From assembly GCA_963971405.1 (NCBI GenBank), contig OZ020484.1, positions 7,130,001-7,194,000 on the forward strand: DNA of 64,000 bases, read 5' to 3'. Shown here piece by piece: positions 22,892 through 33,895 of this stretch. The notes beneath the pieces are model-generated. The model saw only the letters and a list, made by a program, of their open reading frames with translations, was not told the DNA's origin and did not search any database. Numbering within the stretch: position 1 is the first letter of the stretch; each line of letters opens with the position of its first letter. A program made the position numbers and the translations under genes. Origin of the DNA: Psococerastis gibbosa (Eukaryota > Arthropoda > Insecta > Psocodea > Psocidae).

Positions 22892-22897
22892 ATTAAA
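22892..22897 (+). terminator. Possible poly-A signal of gene P (ATTAAA)
   Basis: The first plausible polyadenylation hexamer lies about 240 bp after the stop codon. ATTAAA is the commonest variant of AATAAA. Confirmation needs cDNA. Confidence 0.35.
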
Positions 22898-23094
22898 GAA
22901 AAATGTTAGCTGTTGCATAGTAGATACGAGTAGGCCTCAAACTTTTCTTCACAATCATAATTTTGGGTGCTCTGACTCAGGAGGCTATTCTATAGCTGGA
23001 CCGCTCTTCACTTTCACAGTTACTTTCCTATGCGTCAATTTCTTGCTTTAAGGTACCGTACCTACTATAATTTTTAGGTAGACATCTTAGTTTA

Positions 23095-23500
23095 TAAGTT
23101 TAGTCCTCACATTTTAAGCTCTGCCATTTCATCACTACCACACGTCTTCACTTCATCATTCATTAAATGTCTTATGTCACTTTCATCACTCTTTCATTCT
23201 TCTTTCATAATATCAACCTATCACACTTTATTTTGATTTCCTTTCATATAACTTTGACTATACTATATACATCATTACATTCTTCAATCTTTTCATCACA
23301 TCGCCACATTACATCACATCTTTCATTTATTCATCATTCATAATCTGTTGTCCCTGATTTAGCTTTTAAAAACTGAACTAATTTTGACCAATGGAGTTTT
23401 CTTTATCTTCGTCACATCCATAATGGCCTTCTTCATAACTAGATCATCATCTCCTCCTTTTTTCATTCATTCATTAATCTTCATCATTCATCACAATATT
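23095..23500. repeat. Pyrimidine-rich (TCATT)n-like low-complexity tract
   Basis: This stretch consists largely of irregular tcatt, tttcatc and catcac words. It lies between the convergent 3' ends of genes P and M1. The rest of 22653-26090 holds only the foldback, SINE, LINE and hAT pieces listed separately. The last exon of M1 should be in this region but was not recognised. Confidence 0.6.
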
Positions 23501-24737
23501 GTAAGTACAATATTAAAAAAACCTTGGCTGAATGTTCGCTAAATTTTCCCTAGACGAAAAAAAAACGTGGCGCAGTTGTCTCTCTACCTATGAAGACAAT
23601 AAATTCTTGGTAGATGTGGGTCTTACTACTCTTGAATAGGAGGTTTTCATAGATTTCGAAATATTATTGTGGTAAAAAATGCTGTTTAGGAGTATTACTG
23701 AAATCTATGCAAATATTAGGCTAGCTAATTTTTTCAAAATAAATTGTTGGAATGTTGTGCCGACCAATGGGCTAGCCTACCTTTATATGAATGCAACTGC
23801 AATTGAGTTGCCTATTAGCAAAAGCAATCCTCTCCATTTCTTTCAGTTTTTTTTTATTTTTCAATTCTCTATCCGATGAATCAGATATTGAGACGAAAAA
23901 GCAATTCTAATACTGTTAAATTTACTTTAAAAACTGTAATGTTATACCTCATGGCGTTGCAGCACAGCAGTTTTTTGGGGTTTCTGAAAAATTGACCTGG
24001 GTAGACAGGATTGCTTTTGCTAACAGGCAACTCAATTTTTAAATTTAAATAATATTTCTAATTCTATGCAGACCTATTGTTTGCACATTCGGAATTCTTA
24101 AAAATTACAGTACGAGTCAATTCATAAATCATATGGCTACTCCGTTATCAAAGGTACCTAATAGCCTAACTCTAGTTTAAGTTATAGGTTAAAAACAATG
24201 TAAACACTTGTCAAATCCTGAAGTTGTGGTTGTTTTATATAAAAATATAAATAAATTATTTGTAATAAATGTGTATTTAACTTTTATTTGTATTGTGCAG
24301 CCTTTGAAACAATGTGGTAACATTATGGCAAGTGGTGAAGAGAATCCATCCTCTGCTTACTTCCTGAAGTGAGAGCTGAAAATAAAGTTACACAAGTTTG
24401 TTAGGCACTGACCAGGTGAGTTAGAATAGAAGGTAATAATGAAGGAGAAGAAAATGCAATAGGTTCCGTAACTTTTTCAGCAGTAAAACAATCGGTATCC
24501 TATCAGCATCATTATTTTTAAGCGTAAAAAAGAATTTCTAACTTAGAAAGAATGAAAAAATAAAATTAAACCAAGGCTTACAGTTGCAGCAAGTTAAAGA
24601 AAGCTTCACTCTAAATGGCGGACTAAGACTTAGTTACTAAGACTAACTAACTAAGACTTACTTACTTCCTTTGTCCAGAGAGGCACGCATTGTCACATTT
24701 GGTCTCTCTGCACAGTTCCGCTAGTAAAATCATCTTA

Positions 24738-24872
24738 GGCGGGGTTTCCACATACGTCAATGGTAAATGTGATATTGACGTTTTAGCAGACATTAAAGAC
24801 ATACTAAAAATGTCTGCTACCACATCAAAACCATATTTATCATTGACCATTGACGTATGTAGAAACCTCGGC
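24738..24872. mobile_element. Foldback MITE, TSD TTA
   Basis: The ends GGCGGGGTTTCCACATACGT and complement are flanked by TTA on both sides. The whole 135 bp is close to a perfect hairpin. It includes ttagcagacattaaagacat opposite a gtctgctaccacatc segment, the same hub seen at 5138 and 48386. Confidence 0.8.
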
Positions 24873-25097
24873 TTACAACTAGCTAACAACTAGATATTCC
24901 TTCTCTACGTGAAATATAGTAAGTCTGATCAGAAAATCAGTTAGTTGAATTATATTCTTGGTTCGATCGAATACTGAGCTCTGCACACTTCTATTATCAA
25001 GATCTGATGTGGTTTCGCTCTCCATGTGTGAATGAGTGTGTAAATGAGTGTTATCATTTTTTGTGTATTGCAACTATTTTTGTATTTACAGCTCTGT

Positions 25098-25205
25098 AAC
25101 AATAATTAACTAGCCCTCTAGTTGAGTGTAAGAAAGGGCCCGAAGGCCCTAACTCCGCTAGGGGAGCCTAGTGCAATAAAGAAACAATTATTATTATTAT
25201 TATTA
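25098..25205 (+). repeat. SINE S1 3' part
   Basis: It contains ctctagttgagtgtaagaaa, cctaactccgctagg and the tail ending in a (TTA)n tract. The tRNA head is missing. Confidence 0.65.
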
Positions 25206-25245
25206 TTAGTATAAATTAATAAGAGATAACTATTTTTTTTTTAAA

Positions 25246-25456
25246 AAAGAGTACCAAATAGATGATAAAGGGAAGTATAATACAAGAAACCCAAAAAAGC
25301 TGAAGTTTGAGATAACATATAACAAATATGGAGAGAGATTAAACAAAGTACTTATACCAAAGATATTAAATGAACTTCCCCCCCAAATGAAAGAATTTAA
25401 ACAGATGGGTGAGTTAAAAGCGGGTATAAAAAGATGGCTGGTCAATGGGAGTTAAT
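25246..25456 (+). pseudogene. Non-LTR retrotransposon C-terminal fragment
   Basis: The open frame reads YNTRNPKKLKFEITYNKYGE ... ILNELPPQMKEF ... IKRWLVNGS, then stops. The order (short basic NTRN, then LP, then a final K-x-W-L) is the usual C-terminus of LINE reverse-transcriptase proteins just before the 3' UTR. An (ATA)n tail follows at once. Only the 3' end is present, as expected for a 5'-truncated insertion. Confidence 0.55.
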
Positions 25457-25811
25457 AATAATAATAAAAACTGACATTAAAATAACAAGTTAAAATAAAA
25501 ATAAAAATAAAATAAACATTATAAATAAATAACAAAAATAAATGATTAAGCCTTGTTTAGCAGCACTGCATGAGTCTTTTGTCCCAAATAAGCGCTAGCT
25601 TGGGGATGCGGGATGGTATTATTATGTATTGTATTTTTGTAATATATGCTCCTTGTCCAGGGAATACTGGACAAGGAAAAGAAAGAAAGAAGAAGAATTA
25701 TTGTATTTTATTTTTCTATATACTTACTACCGCTAATTCTAGTCATATTTGTAGATGTGTAGGCAAGTGAGGCAAGTGAGCCTCTGCCCTGCCTACCGCC
25801 GTTACAGCAAC

Positions 25812-25978
25812 CATGGCCGTGTCCAGGGGGGTGGTCCATGGGGTCCGGACCCCACCCGAAATCAATTTTTGTATGTAAACCTGTATGGTTTGAAGAATTT
25901 ATCCATTAATTCATTAATAAATTACGTAAAAAAAGTTTTTGACCCCTTCCCCGAAGTCAAAACCTGGGCACGGCCTTG
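25812..25978 (+). mobile_element. hAT-like MITE (CAAGGCCGTGCCCAGG family), TSD ACAGCAAC
   Basis: The ends CATGGCCGTGTCCAGG and the complement of CCTGGGCACGGCCTTG are flanked by a perfect 8-bp ACAGCAAC (25804-25811 and 25979-25986). It is 167 bp long and lies about 110 bp downstream of the last recognised exon of M1. Confidence 0.85.
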
Positions 25979-26090
25979 ACAGCAACGACACTTGAGTAGG
26001 AAATTCTACGCGTCTAGCCATAGGGGTAATTATCGGTGCGTGGCCTATAGGTACTGTATTAAAACGTATAGTAATCAATACTAGTCTTAC

Positions 26091-26298
26091 CAGGCTGGAA
26101 CAAGTTCGGGCTCCTCGCAGGTACCGGTAGATTCGTCGTAGACCTTATTTTCGCCGCATGTGATGAGACGGGGGAATCCGTTGACGCAGGTGATAAGTCT
26201 GCCGCAGTCGCCGGGGACGGCGAAACGCGGGTACGGCCAAAATTTGGCGGCAACTGAGTTGGAGGGCAGCTTGGTGGGGCACTTGAATCCAATCACAG
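26091..26298 (-). CDS. CPAP3-type chitin-binding protein (gene M1), exon 4: CBM14 domain 3
   Basis: After a gttggcag acceptor the exon joins in phase 1 (G|CT gives Ala) and encodes VIGFKCPTKLPSNSVAAKFW, then DCGRLITCVNGFPRLITC and the final ELVPA. It ends TG|gtaag, so the sixth cysteine codon is completed by a later exon. Reading through the donor gives Trp then TAA. The terminal exon was not recognised; it should lie between 22653 and 26085. GFKCPTK...FPRLITC is typical of one insect CPAP3 subclass (Drosophila Peritrophin-A-like, CPAP3-D as I recall). Confidence 0.92.
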
Positions 26299-26744
26299 CT
26301 GCCAACATACAATAATATCAGAATGCGTTACAAAAATTATATAATACTAGTGGATTTTTTTGGCAAAGTTAATTACTTAACGATTATTAAGTACTAACTC
26401 TATAGCCAGTTAATAACAAGTTTTAAATTAAAATACCAATTTTATGTTTGTTCAATAGTTTCGGACCTGGGCCTTCCATTAATAGTCAAGTTATCTGCCA
26501 ACAGGACTTTTGGTCAGTTGGTTGACTTAGTGCAAAAATGCTACCATTGATGGAATGAAAATTCTGGGAAGTTTTTATTGATTGTAGTTCTTGAGACTGG
26601 CTTTAGGACTGTAGGACATGGTTGCCTATCCATGAAACTGCAGTAAAGCCCCCTGTAATATATCACAGATACAAATTTATGATGCTGCCGTTTTAGGAAA
26701 AAGGCTCTAAGTGCAATGAGCAAAATGGTTCAGGATACGGCTAC

Positions 26745-27049
26745 CAGAGGCGGACGCAACGACCGGCAGTGCGGATAATTGTCCCCCCCCCCCCTTGGAA
26801 GGCAGTTATATTCTTTGCCTCTAAAATCCAAGTGTTAACTGCACTCAAAATGCGTAAAACCCCACTATTTTAGCCCTATTTTTAAAACATTTCTCCCGGG
26901 GGAGACCTCAGCCCCCCCCCCCCCCATCATGTAAAAGCTACGTACGTCCATGAGAACGGTGTTCCCCATTTTATACACTTTTATGAAAATGGGTGGAGGG
27001 CCAAATTATACAACGCCTCCCCCTTTCATGAGGTCTGGGACCGCCTCTG
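26745..27049. mobile_element. hAT-like MITE (CAGAGGCGG family), TSD ACGGCTAC
   Basis: The ends CAGAGGCGGACGCAAC and the complement of CCGCCTCTG are flanked by a perfect 8-bp ACGGCTAC (26737-26744 and 27050-27057). The interior has poly-C runs near both sides and shares a stretch with 566-690. It lies in intron 3 of M1. Confidence 0.85.
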
Positions 27050-27771
27050 ACGGCTACCACTAATTTCAGTTTTAGGGTGAAAAATGTAAACAAACCAATT
27101 TGGAAGCAATCTCCATTTTAAAATTATCTTGTTTACAATTTTAATCCTAGGTTAAGATGAAAAATAATCGCTAGTTCATAGCTCAGGTTACACAACAAAA
27201 TGTATACAGACATTTAATTTCCCCAAGGAACCCTTCCAATTCTACTCGTAATACCTTTTATAGTACAGTGCATTGAAATATTATTAGTTGAGCCGGTTCA
27301 TGTACTCATGCCATTCGTCTTTCTACATAGGCCTATATAATTACATTTCATCTTCTTCTAACCCTGTTAGCTAGCTGAGTGCTGTGCCAGCCCTAAATGT
27401 CCAGACTAAGTCCTGTTTTTCATTCACTATGGACCGGATATCATTTGTCCCTGCAGCGTAACCACTCAAGTGACTCAACTGTGTCACAATACTTTTCAGA
27501 CCTGCTGGAGTTTCTACATCCCAGCAGCATTTTTGGCGTCTCTATCGTGTACAAGACGTTCATTGAGACCATCGAACATAACTGCTGCAGGATACACAGT
27601 GTTCAGGTTCGGGTGTTTTGTTTGACCTGTTGCCGCAAGTCAGTGATTCCAAAAAGAAGAACTTTTTCCACAAGTGATAGACAGTTATCCTGACGACTGT
27701 ATTATTGTACAACAAACATATTTCATTTCTGCTAAACCAGCTGCTGTTTGTCAGGTACAATTTCTTCTCTG

Positions 27772-27910
27772 TAACCGAAATTAGAGGATATGGAAAAAAC
27801 TGGGTTTGGCGGGATTCGAACTCACGATCTACGCCTAACCGGGGCGTCGTCTTAACCGGGGTTCGAATCCCGCCAAGCCCAGTTTTTTCCATATCCTCTA
27901 ATTTCGGTTA
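27772..27910 (-). repeat. tRNA-like unit with inverted duplication of its 3' half
   Basis: Two 50-bp arms (27772-27821 and 27861-27910) are reverse complements with one mismatch. Each consists of an acceptor/T-arm segment, a T-run and a trailer (cctctaatttcggtta). On the minus strand the 39-bp spacer supplies the anticodon arm, with loop CCGGTTA in a five-pair stem. The normal 5' acceptor and D-arm start are thus replaced by an inverted copy of the 3' half. Confidence 0.8.
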
Positions 27911-28134
27911 AAACGAGGAAGTTTCCTCTTCAACCAAAGTTAATTTAATGTCAGTGTTATATTATATACAATATAATACTACAATGTAATGAATAAAGCA
28001 TTGCCTTTATGCAATTAAGTAAGCTCACAGACCTGTTCTGTTAGATAGTTGTGTAGTTATGCTAGCCTGTCTAGCAACACGAATCATGTCAATTAGAGCA
28101 TAAGTAGAGGATTTGGCAATTACTGGACTTGTCG

Positions 28135-28207
28135 GGGCTTATGGTCCAGCGGTTAAGACGACGTCCCAGTTAGGCGTAGATCGTGGGTTCGAATCCCACC
28201 AAGCCCA
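28135..28207 (+). tRNA. tRNA-like sequence, cloverleaf-capable, possibly repeat-borne (anticodon AGT by position)
   Basis: It folds with a GGGCTTA/CAAGCCC acceptor (one mismatch), a 3-bp D stem, anticodon stem ACGTC/GGCGT and a perfect GTGGG/CCCAC T stem around TTCGAAT. An A box (tggtccagcgg), a B box (gggttcgaatccc) and a TTTTTT terminator just after are all present. Against a working tRNA: position 33 is C rather than U, and the same body with flanks is repeated at 16990 and 27820. I favour a tRNA-derived repeat. Confidence 0.5.
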
Positions 28208-28332
28208 GTTTTTTCCCATATCCTCTAATTTCGGTTGTAACGAGGACGTTACTTACCTCTTCAACCAAAGTTAATTTAATGTATACCATATAATACTACA
28301 ATGTATTCTTCTCTGTGGTCAGTTGGTACTTG

Positions 28333-28507
28333 CAAGGCCGTACCCAGAATTTTTTCTGGGGGGGGGGGTTGAAAATTTCATTGGATGTTACATAGTGGCT
28401 TTTATTTTTTCCTCTCAAAATCCTATTCTATCTAGTATCAAGTCATTTCATTTCGGGGGGGGGGGGGGGGGTTGAACCCCCATGAACCCCCCTTGGCTAC
28501 GGCCTTG
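28333..28507. mobile_element. hAT-like MITE (CAAGGCCGTACCCAG family), TSD GGTACTTG
   Basis: The ends CAAGGCCGTACCCAG and the complement of TTGGCTACGGCCTTG are flanked by a perfect 8-bp GGTACTTG (28325-28332 and 28508-28515). G-runs lie near both ends. The element begins 17 bp inside the intron from the splice donor of M1 exon 3. A second copy lies at about 33672-33813. Confidence 0.88.
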
Positions 28508-28524
28508 GGTACTTGGGTACTTAC

Positions 28525-28719
28525 CTTCGGGGTTGCACTGTTCCTGATTCTCATCGGGCCATGTGCACTTGTGTATACGGTGGTCGTAGACTAGGCCAGG
28601 ATCACAGGGTTGCTGATGGGGGACGCCATATTCACATTTAGAGTAGCTGGTGCTGCAGGAGGCGCTGTCGGGGTAGATACCAAACTGGTACTCGCAACCG
28701 GGGCTGCTAATGGCAGTAT
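28525..28719 (-). CDS. CPAP3-type chitin-binding protein (gene M1), exon 3: CBM14 domain 2
   Basis: The exon joins in phase 1 (T|AT gives Tyr) after a ttccacag acceptor. It encodes TAISSPGCEYQFGIYPDSAS, then CSTSYSKCEYG, HQQPCDPGLVYD, HKCTWPDENQEQCNPE. Six cysteines are present. The donor is G|gtaagta. A transposon lies 17 bp into the following intron, but the donor itself looks strong. Confidence 0.92.
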
Positions 28720-29248
28720 CTGTGGAAGAAGAAATCAGTTGAACAATTAGCAATAATTAGTGTTGTTGATCACGACCTATATTCTAATTTTCAGCCTTAA
28801 TAAAAACTAAAAAAGATGATGTGATTCTGCCTAATTTTGTTGCATAATTGCAAACAAGCTGGGGTTGTTTAGAATTGGGGACCAGCTGCTGTTGTTATAT
28901 ACAGTACATCTACAAGGGCGGCAAAAGTTCGATTAAATCGATTGGTTTTCGCGGGTTTATTTGATCTTTGTATTGGAATATACACATTAAAATCTTATTC
29001 ATTATATTCCCTACACGTTTAAGTTCCCCATACTTTTTTATATTGTGTACATTTATCAAATAAAATCCAATTCTACCTACAGTTAACTCGTCAAGTCAAA
29101 GGGAGACGTGTAGGTGGAGCTCATAGCACTAAATCTGATCATTACTTGATCATACTGATCATTACTGATCATATTCGCCTAAATGTTGGTTAAGCCCTTC
29201 TGAATTTAGGGTGACGAATTATATATGCCACTGATAGATGAAACTTAC

Positions 29249-29446
29249 AATCAGCCTTTCTGTTGCCGCAGTCCGTAGCCCAATTGTAGTTGCAATGGTT
29301 ATGAATATTGCCTTTGCCGTCGAAGAGGAGTCCATTTTCGCACCGCTCGTGAGTCAGCGTGCCATTGGTACACAGGTAGAACTGGTCACAAAATTGGGGG
29401 TCTTCGTACGCCTCTACGCCAATGGGTGGACAGTGCTGAGCACCCA
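29249..29446 (-). CDS. CPAP3-type chitin-binding protein (gene M1), exon 2: CBM14 domain 1
   Basis: The exon joins exon 1 in phase 1 (G|TG gives Val) after tatttcag. It encodes GAQHCPPIGVEAYEDPQFCD, then QFYLCTNGTLTHERCENGLL and FDGKGNIHNHCNYNWATDC. GAQ fits a signal-peptidase site shortly after the hydrophobic segment. The HNHCNYNWA stretch is shared with one insect CPAP3 subclass. The donor is T|gtaagt. Confidence 0.93.
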
Positions 29447-29491
29447 CTGAAATAAATAAATGCATTTCAATAAATAAATAAGGACTTTTTA

Positions 29492-29520
29492 TTATTTCTA
29501 TTACTAAGCCAACCTAGCAT
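29492..29520 (-). repeat. SINE S1 tail fragment
   Basis: Only tattactaagccaacctagc and an adjoining (TAAA)n-rich stretch remain. It is a severely truncated copy 45 bp upstream of M1 exon 2. Confidence 0.5.
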
Positions 29521-29624
29521 TTATGTGTGGACTAACGTAAAGTATTGTAAAAGTTTGTTACAATCGTAGAAAAAATAATAATGCAAATTGCAAAAACGCT
29601 CTCCTGAAGAAGTAGCGTTTCTTT

Positions 29625-29785
29625 CGATGGCAAGGTCGTAGCGTGCTTGTACTTGAGCGAGTCTCAACACGCCATCAGAGACGTGTCGTAACTCAACACG
29701 GTTACTAACCTACAGAGGCGACTGGAGAAGTAAATCGGATATATTCATTGTTTATATGCGATTAACCTTAAAAAAAAAAAACACA
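29625..29785 (+). repeat. Dispersed repeat R3, copy 2
   Basis: It contains gagacgtgtcgtaactcaac and gtaaatcggatatattcatt with an A-rich tail, matching 7308-7460. Beyond it to about 30975 I see only microsatellite patches and no exon. Confidence 0.6.
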
Positions 29786-30979
29786 GATTTTCAAGTGGGG
29801 AATTATTAAGATACGGAATGAATTTTTTCTTCGTCTTTTTCGGCCGGTACTCCCGCGAAGGAATATATTTCATATATATAATAATAATAATGTATTTCCA
29901 TTGTGCAAAAGACTAAAACAGTATCGGGTATCGCACAGAGGGCAGAATTTCTGCCTGCTGCAACCTCCCCCCCCCCCCCCAAGACCTTTGGTGCGCCCTA
30001 CCTTGTTTCATTATTTCATCTTTTTTATGAGTGATTGTTGATAGTGGTATTATAGTCAACATGGATAATAAATTGAAATTAAATATTTTTCTATTAATTA
30101 CGTAGATTTCTTGTAGATTTCTTAATTATTTTATAATTTTTGGGGGCACCCCCCCCCCCACCAGCAACTAAGTGTGGGGGTAGCGGGGTATTATTTACGA
30201 AACTACAGTGCTATGCCTATACGGTGAAGGTAGTTTTGAAGATTACTCTTTTATAGAACTCTAGGCTCAAAAACATTACTGAGGATATGGTCGAAGGCAC
30301 CAACTCAAGAGGACGATAAGAGAAGGAGTACCTAGAGGATGTCATGAAGGACCAAGGATCTAGGGTGCGACACCTACAAAGGACTGAAAAGGACCACACA
30401 AGATGGACAAGAATGGAGAAGAAGACTACAACATTCGCTGCAAACCAATCCATAGATTGCAACTAGCAACTTGCAACTAGCAATGATAGTAGTGTAGGCT
30501 AATATTATTGTGATAGTAATGTAGGCTAATATTATTGTGATAGTCATTTTTTTTTGTACTTCAATTTTTGACGATGTGAATCCAGCTATGTCCTGGCACT
30601 TAAACGGATTATACTGATTCTGATTCTGATTCTGACTTAAGACGTAAGGCTTAACTTGGTAGCACTGCAGAAACAAATTTACATGAACTTCATGGACCAA
30701 TGCCAATGAGAATGGCCTTTAAATTGAGGCAAAGAAAGTGTGAAATCAGCGTATATTTGGTTCCGGACTTAGGTTATATTAGCTGGCCGATCAAGTGTGC
30801 AGCCTGGCACCGGCCCTGCCAGTCATTACCATGTCCTTTCACTTTTTTATCATTTTACTTCTCACGATCGCCGAGGCGGGGCGAGAAAATTAGTTTACAA
30901 GGTGGAAATAAAGTAATTATACATATTTCCCGGCGTAGTCTACTTCATTAAGACATTTCTTAGGTATAGTAGCTAAGTG

Positions 30980-31148
30980 ATCAACCAGTAGAATCCGAGC
31001 TGATGGGCCGTGGTTAGTGACATTCGCTACGGAGCCACCGAGGTACAACCTTCCAAGACTACGCAGCGTCACTGAAGATGTCGACCGCAGATGTTGACGA
31101 AATGTTTGGAAGCTCACTTTCATATCGACCACGGCCCATCAGCCCATC
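30980..31148. repeat. Palindromic dispersed repeat (GGCTGATGGGC family), copy 2
   Basis: It is related to 20581-20760. gagctgatgggccgtggt on the left is complemented by accacggcccatcagccc on the right. The loop contains cagcgtcactgaagatgtcg. Confidence 0.65.
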
Positions 31149-31284
31149 TTTGCAGTTACATAGTAGCTAGGCATGCAAAGAGGCTCTCTACTAATGCATG
31201 ACGGCACCGTGCAGTATTCCTAACCGAACTTTTCAAACTAAACTAAGAGTATATGCTTTAGGTAAGTTACCCTACTGTTATTTA

Positions 31285-31680
31285 ACAAGGGTTAGTTGGA
31301 TTAACAATGCTTGTGTATTAATAGTCATTAGAAGCAGGGGTTTCACAGTCATTGTATAATTTTAGGGAAAAGGGAAGTTCAAGTGGATGTTTCAAACTGG
31401 TGGGGATTCAGGACGAATAGTTAGAGAGTTTGCATTTCAATCGGGAGAACGGTAGTTCGGAGCATAAAGGGGATCGGATTTTTTCTCAATTATTCAGGGA
31501 AGAATGTAATCTGAGCAATGAGTCATCTAGAAACCATCAGTCCTTATTAGGACTTAGCCTGATGATGGGAGCAGCACCCACTCCCGAAACCTCGCCCCCT
31601 TTCCCTGACAACGGGCTCCGTCTTAATTGTTCGATGGCTTTGAGACCCCTGATGAGACGCTCTATTACAAAGAAGGATCC
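31285..31680. repeat. Diverged relative of the foldback at 43277-43430
   Basis: ttagttggattaacaatgct, then tgtattaatagtcattag and, further on, caacgggctccgtcttaatt correspond to segments of 43277-43430. The interior between them is longer. Nothing else is recognised between 31150 and 31920. Confidence 0.4.
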
Positions 31681-31921
31681 CGGAGGGGGGGGGGGGGACA
31701 AGTTGCATGTGTTAATGTGCAGCCTATACCCCCACCCACCCGAGAAATCGTTTTTGTAAAAAATACTTTCACTAACTTCTGAATTTTCTCATTAAGGGGG
31801 GGGGGGGTAGACCCGCCATTGCTCTCTATCTAATGACTATACTATACAATATAAAACCTTCTTAAATTTTCATGAATTATGGAATATTTTTTTTATAATT
31901 TTAATGAATTGACTTATAATT

Positions 31922-32115
31922 AAATAAATAAATAAGGACTTTTTTTTGTTCAATTACTAAGCCAACCTAGCGGAGTTAGGGCTATAAGCCCTCTCTTACA
32001 CTCAACTAGGAAGACCTGCTTTACATGCCCTCCGAAGCATGGCCAGAAAATGTAGGTAGTGTGGGACTCGAACCAACAACCGTTCGGGTGAAAGTCGGAG
32101 TCCGTACCACTAGTC
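31922..32115 (-). repeat. tRNA-headed SINE S1
   Basis: The copy has the (TAAA)n tail, the tail region agccaacctagcggagttag and the core tttacatgccctccgaagca. It ends in a tRNA-like head with its B box (gggactcgaaccaacaac on the plus strand). Confidence 0.75.
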
Positions 32116-32577
32116 TACATGTCCAGATATTTAGAGCGTAACATTGAAGCTATTACTGTGAATTTATTTTTTGAATAACAACAGAGTAAAAGCTAAATTT
32201 TTAGGTCGAAACTAAATGCAAATATTTGCTTGTTACTGAGATTTTGTTTGCTATATTTCTAGAATTATTGTTGTTTATGTCCAACTCTCCAACTAACCCT
32301 TTGTTAGAGAGCCCGTACGAGTGAGCCCGTACGAGTGAGCCCGTACGAATGCTTTCTTATTTATCAATTAATAGAGCTACCAAGATAGATAGTATGAGTA
32401 TTAGCATGGTAAATAAGGTAAATTATTGTCCAAGGGTAAAGGGTTAAATTTCAGTTGTCTCGACTTTCCCTTTCCCAAAGCACTGAATTGAGAATTGCGA
32501 AAAATGCCTGAAAAGGCAAGGCATTTTCCTTAAACGCAGCAGATGAAATATCTTATATATTATTGCCTCTCTGACAC

Positions 32578-33200
32578 ACGCCATGCTTAAATGGCCTCTG
32601 AAAAAAATTCCTCAAGTTTCTTGGCTGTTGATAGATAAGTTAGGTATGGCAATTGTATTGTACAACATTAGGTTCATCAATAGAAAAGCTCCATATTCGG
32701 TATATTAAAGACCTGGTCCCACCAATGCATGGCACGTTTTCCAAAGCCATTCATTGCAACACGGGGGTGCCGTCCAGAATTCATTACCGGGCCATCATGC
32801 TTAAACGGGGTCTAAAAAAATTCCAAAAAATTTATTAGCGGTAGATAAATTAGAACCTGCGATTTTACAGTACATAACTAGGTTATACAATTCAAAAGCT
32901 CCATATTTGGGACATTCGGTCCTACCAAAGCATGAAATGTTTTCCAAAGCCATGCATTGGAACACGGGGGTGCCGTCCGGAATTCATTACCGAGTCATCA
33001 TGCCTAAATGGGGTCTAAGAAAATTCCAAAAAAATTATTAGCGGTTGATAAATTAGAACCTGCGATTTTACAGTACATAACTAGGTTATACGATTCCAAA
33101 CCTCCATATTTGGGACCAAAGTTTGGACCAAAGTTTGGAATGTTTTCTGAAGGCATGCAGTGAAACATGGCGCCCTGAATTTCTTACCGAGCAATTGCCA
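32578..33200. repeat. Tandem repeat of ~205-bp units, about 3.5 copies
   Basis: aaaagctccatatttggg recurs at 32682, 32894 and 33100. acacgggggtgccgtcc and the A-rich aaaattccaaaaaa segment recur between. Copies diverge by perhaps 10 to 20 percent by eye. It lies in intron 1 of M1. Confidence 0.75.
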
Positions 33201-33671
33201 TGACCAATTAAGGTATACATTTTAATTTTTCTTACGCTTTGAATGCAAACCGGTTTTTTGATATTGTAATTAAATTAGTGTTACGATAATTTCACAAGGC
33301 ACAACGTAAATGTCTTCCAATATTTAGCAACTTGTTAGCAACAGTAGGCTTTGGTGTGAAATACCGCGTGAGTCGGCAGTCTATAATAGTCGAAACTCTT
33401 TATTAGGCCCTATGTGATGATAAATGATAGATAGGCCTAACAAATCTAACTTAAATAAGCCAGCCATATGGACTAGCCTAATGAGTGATCTCTTAAGAGT
33501 TATGTAACATGTCTGATACATTGTGGCATAATACAACAGTTATTGACACTTTGCAATCGGAAGGTAATAGTACTAACAACAATACATTACGGTACAGTAA
33601 TATCATTACATATTAACACAGTTAAGGGGAAGCTGGGGCTGAGCTGCAGGTTACTAGAGTGGGGTCGCATG

Positions 33672-33813
33672 CCCCCCCCCCCCCCCCCCCCGAAATGAAA
33701 TGGCTTGATACTAGATAGAATCGGATTTTGAGACGAAAAATTAAAAACCACTATGTAATATTCTATGAAATTTCTGAAACACCCCCCGAAAAAAATCCTG
33801 GCTACGGCCTTAG
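33672..33813. mobile_element. hAT-like MITE, same family as 28333-28507, truncated end
   Basis: gaaatgaaatggcttgatac and ctggctacggcctta match the 28333 element in reverse orientation. A C-run replaces the left edge. GTCGCA occurs on both flanks, a possible remnant of the duplication. Confidence 0.6.
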
Positions 33814-33895
33814 TCGCAGGAGTGGTGCATAGCGAAAAGGCGACCAGATATTGTGGCTAGCCGCGAATATAACGAATAAGCATGTAAGCATGTAA

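Noticed and set aside
22653..26085. The final exon of M1 beginning with C after TG|
   Set aside because: Several cag|C sites can be imagined on the minus strand, but none gives a recognisable short tail, so none is reported.
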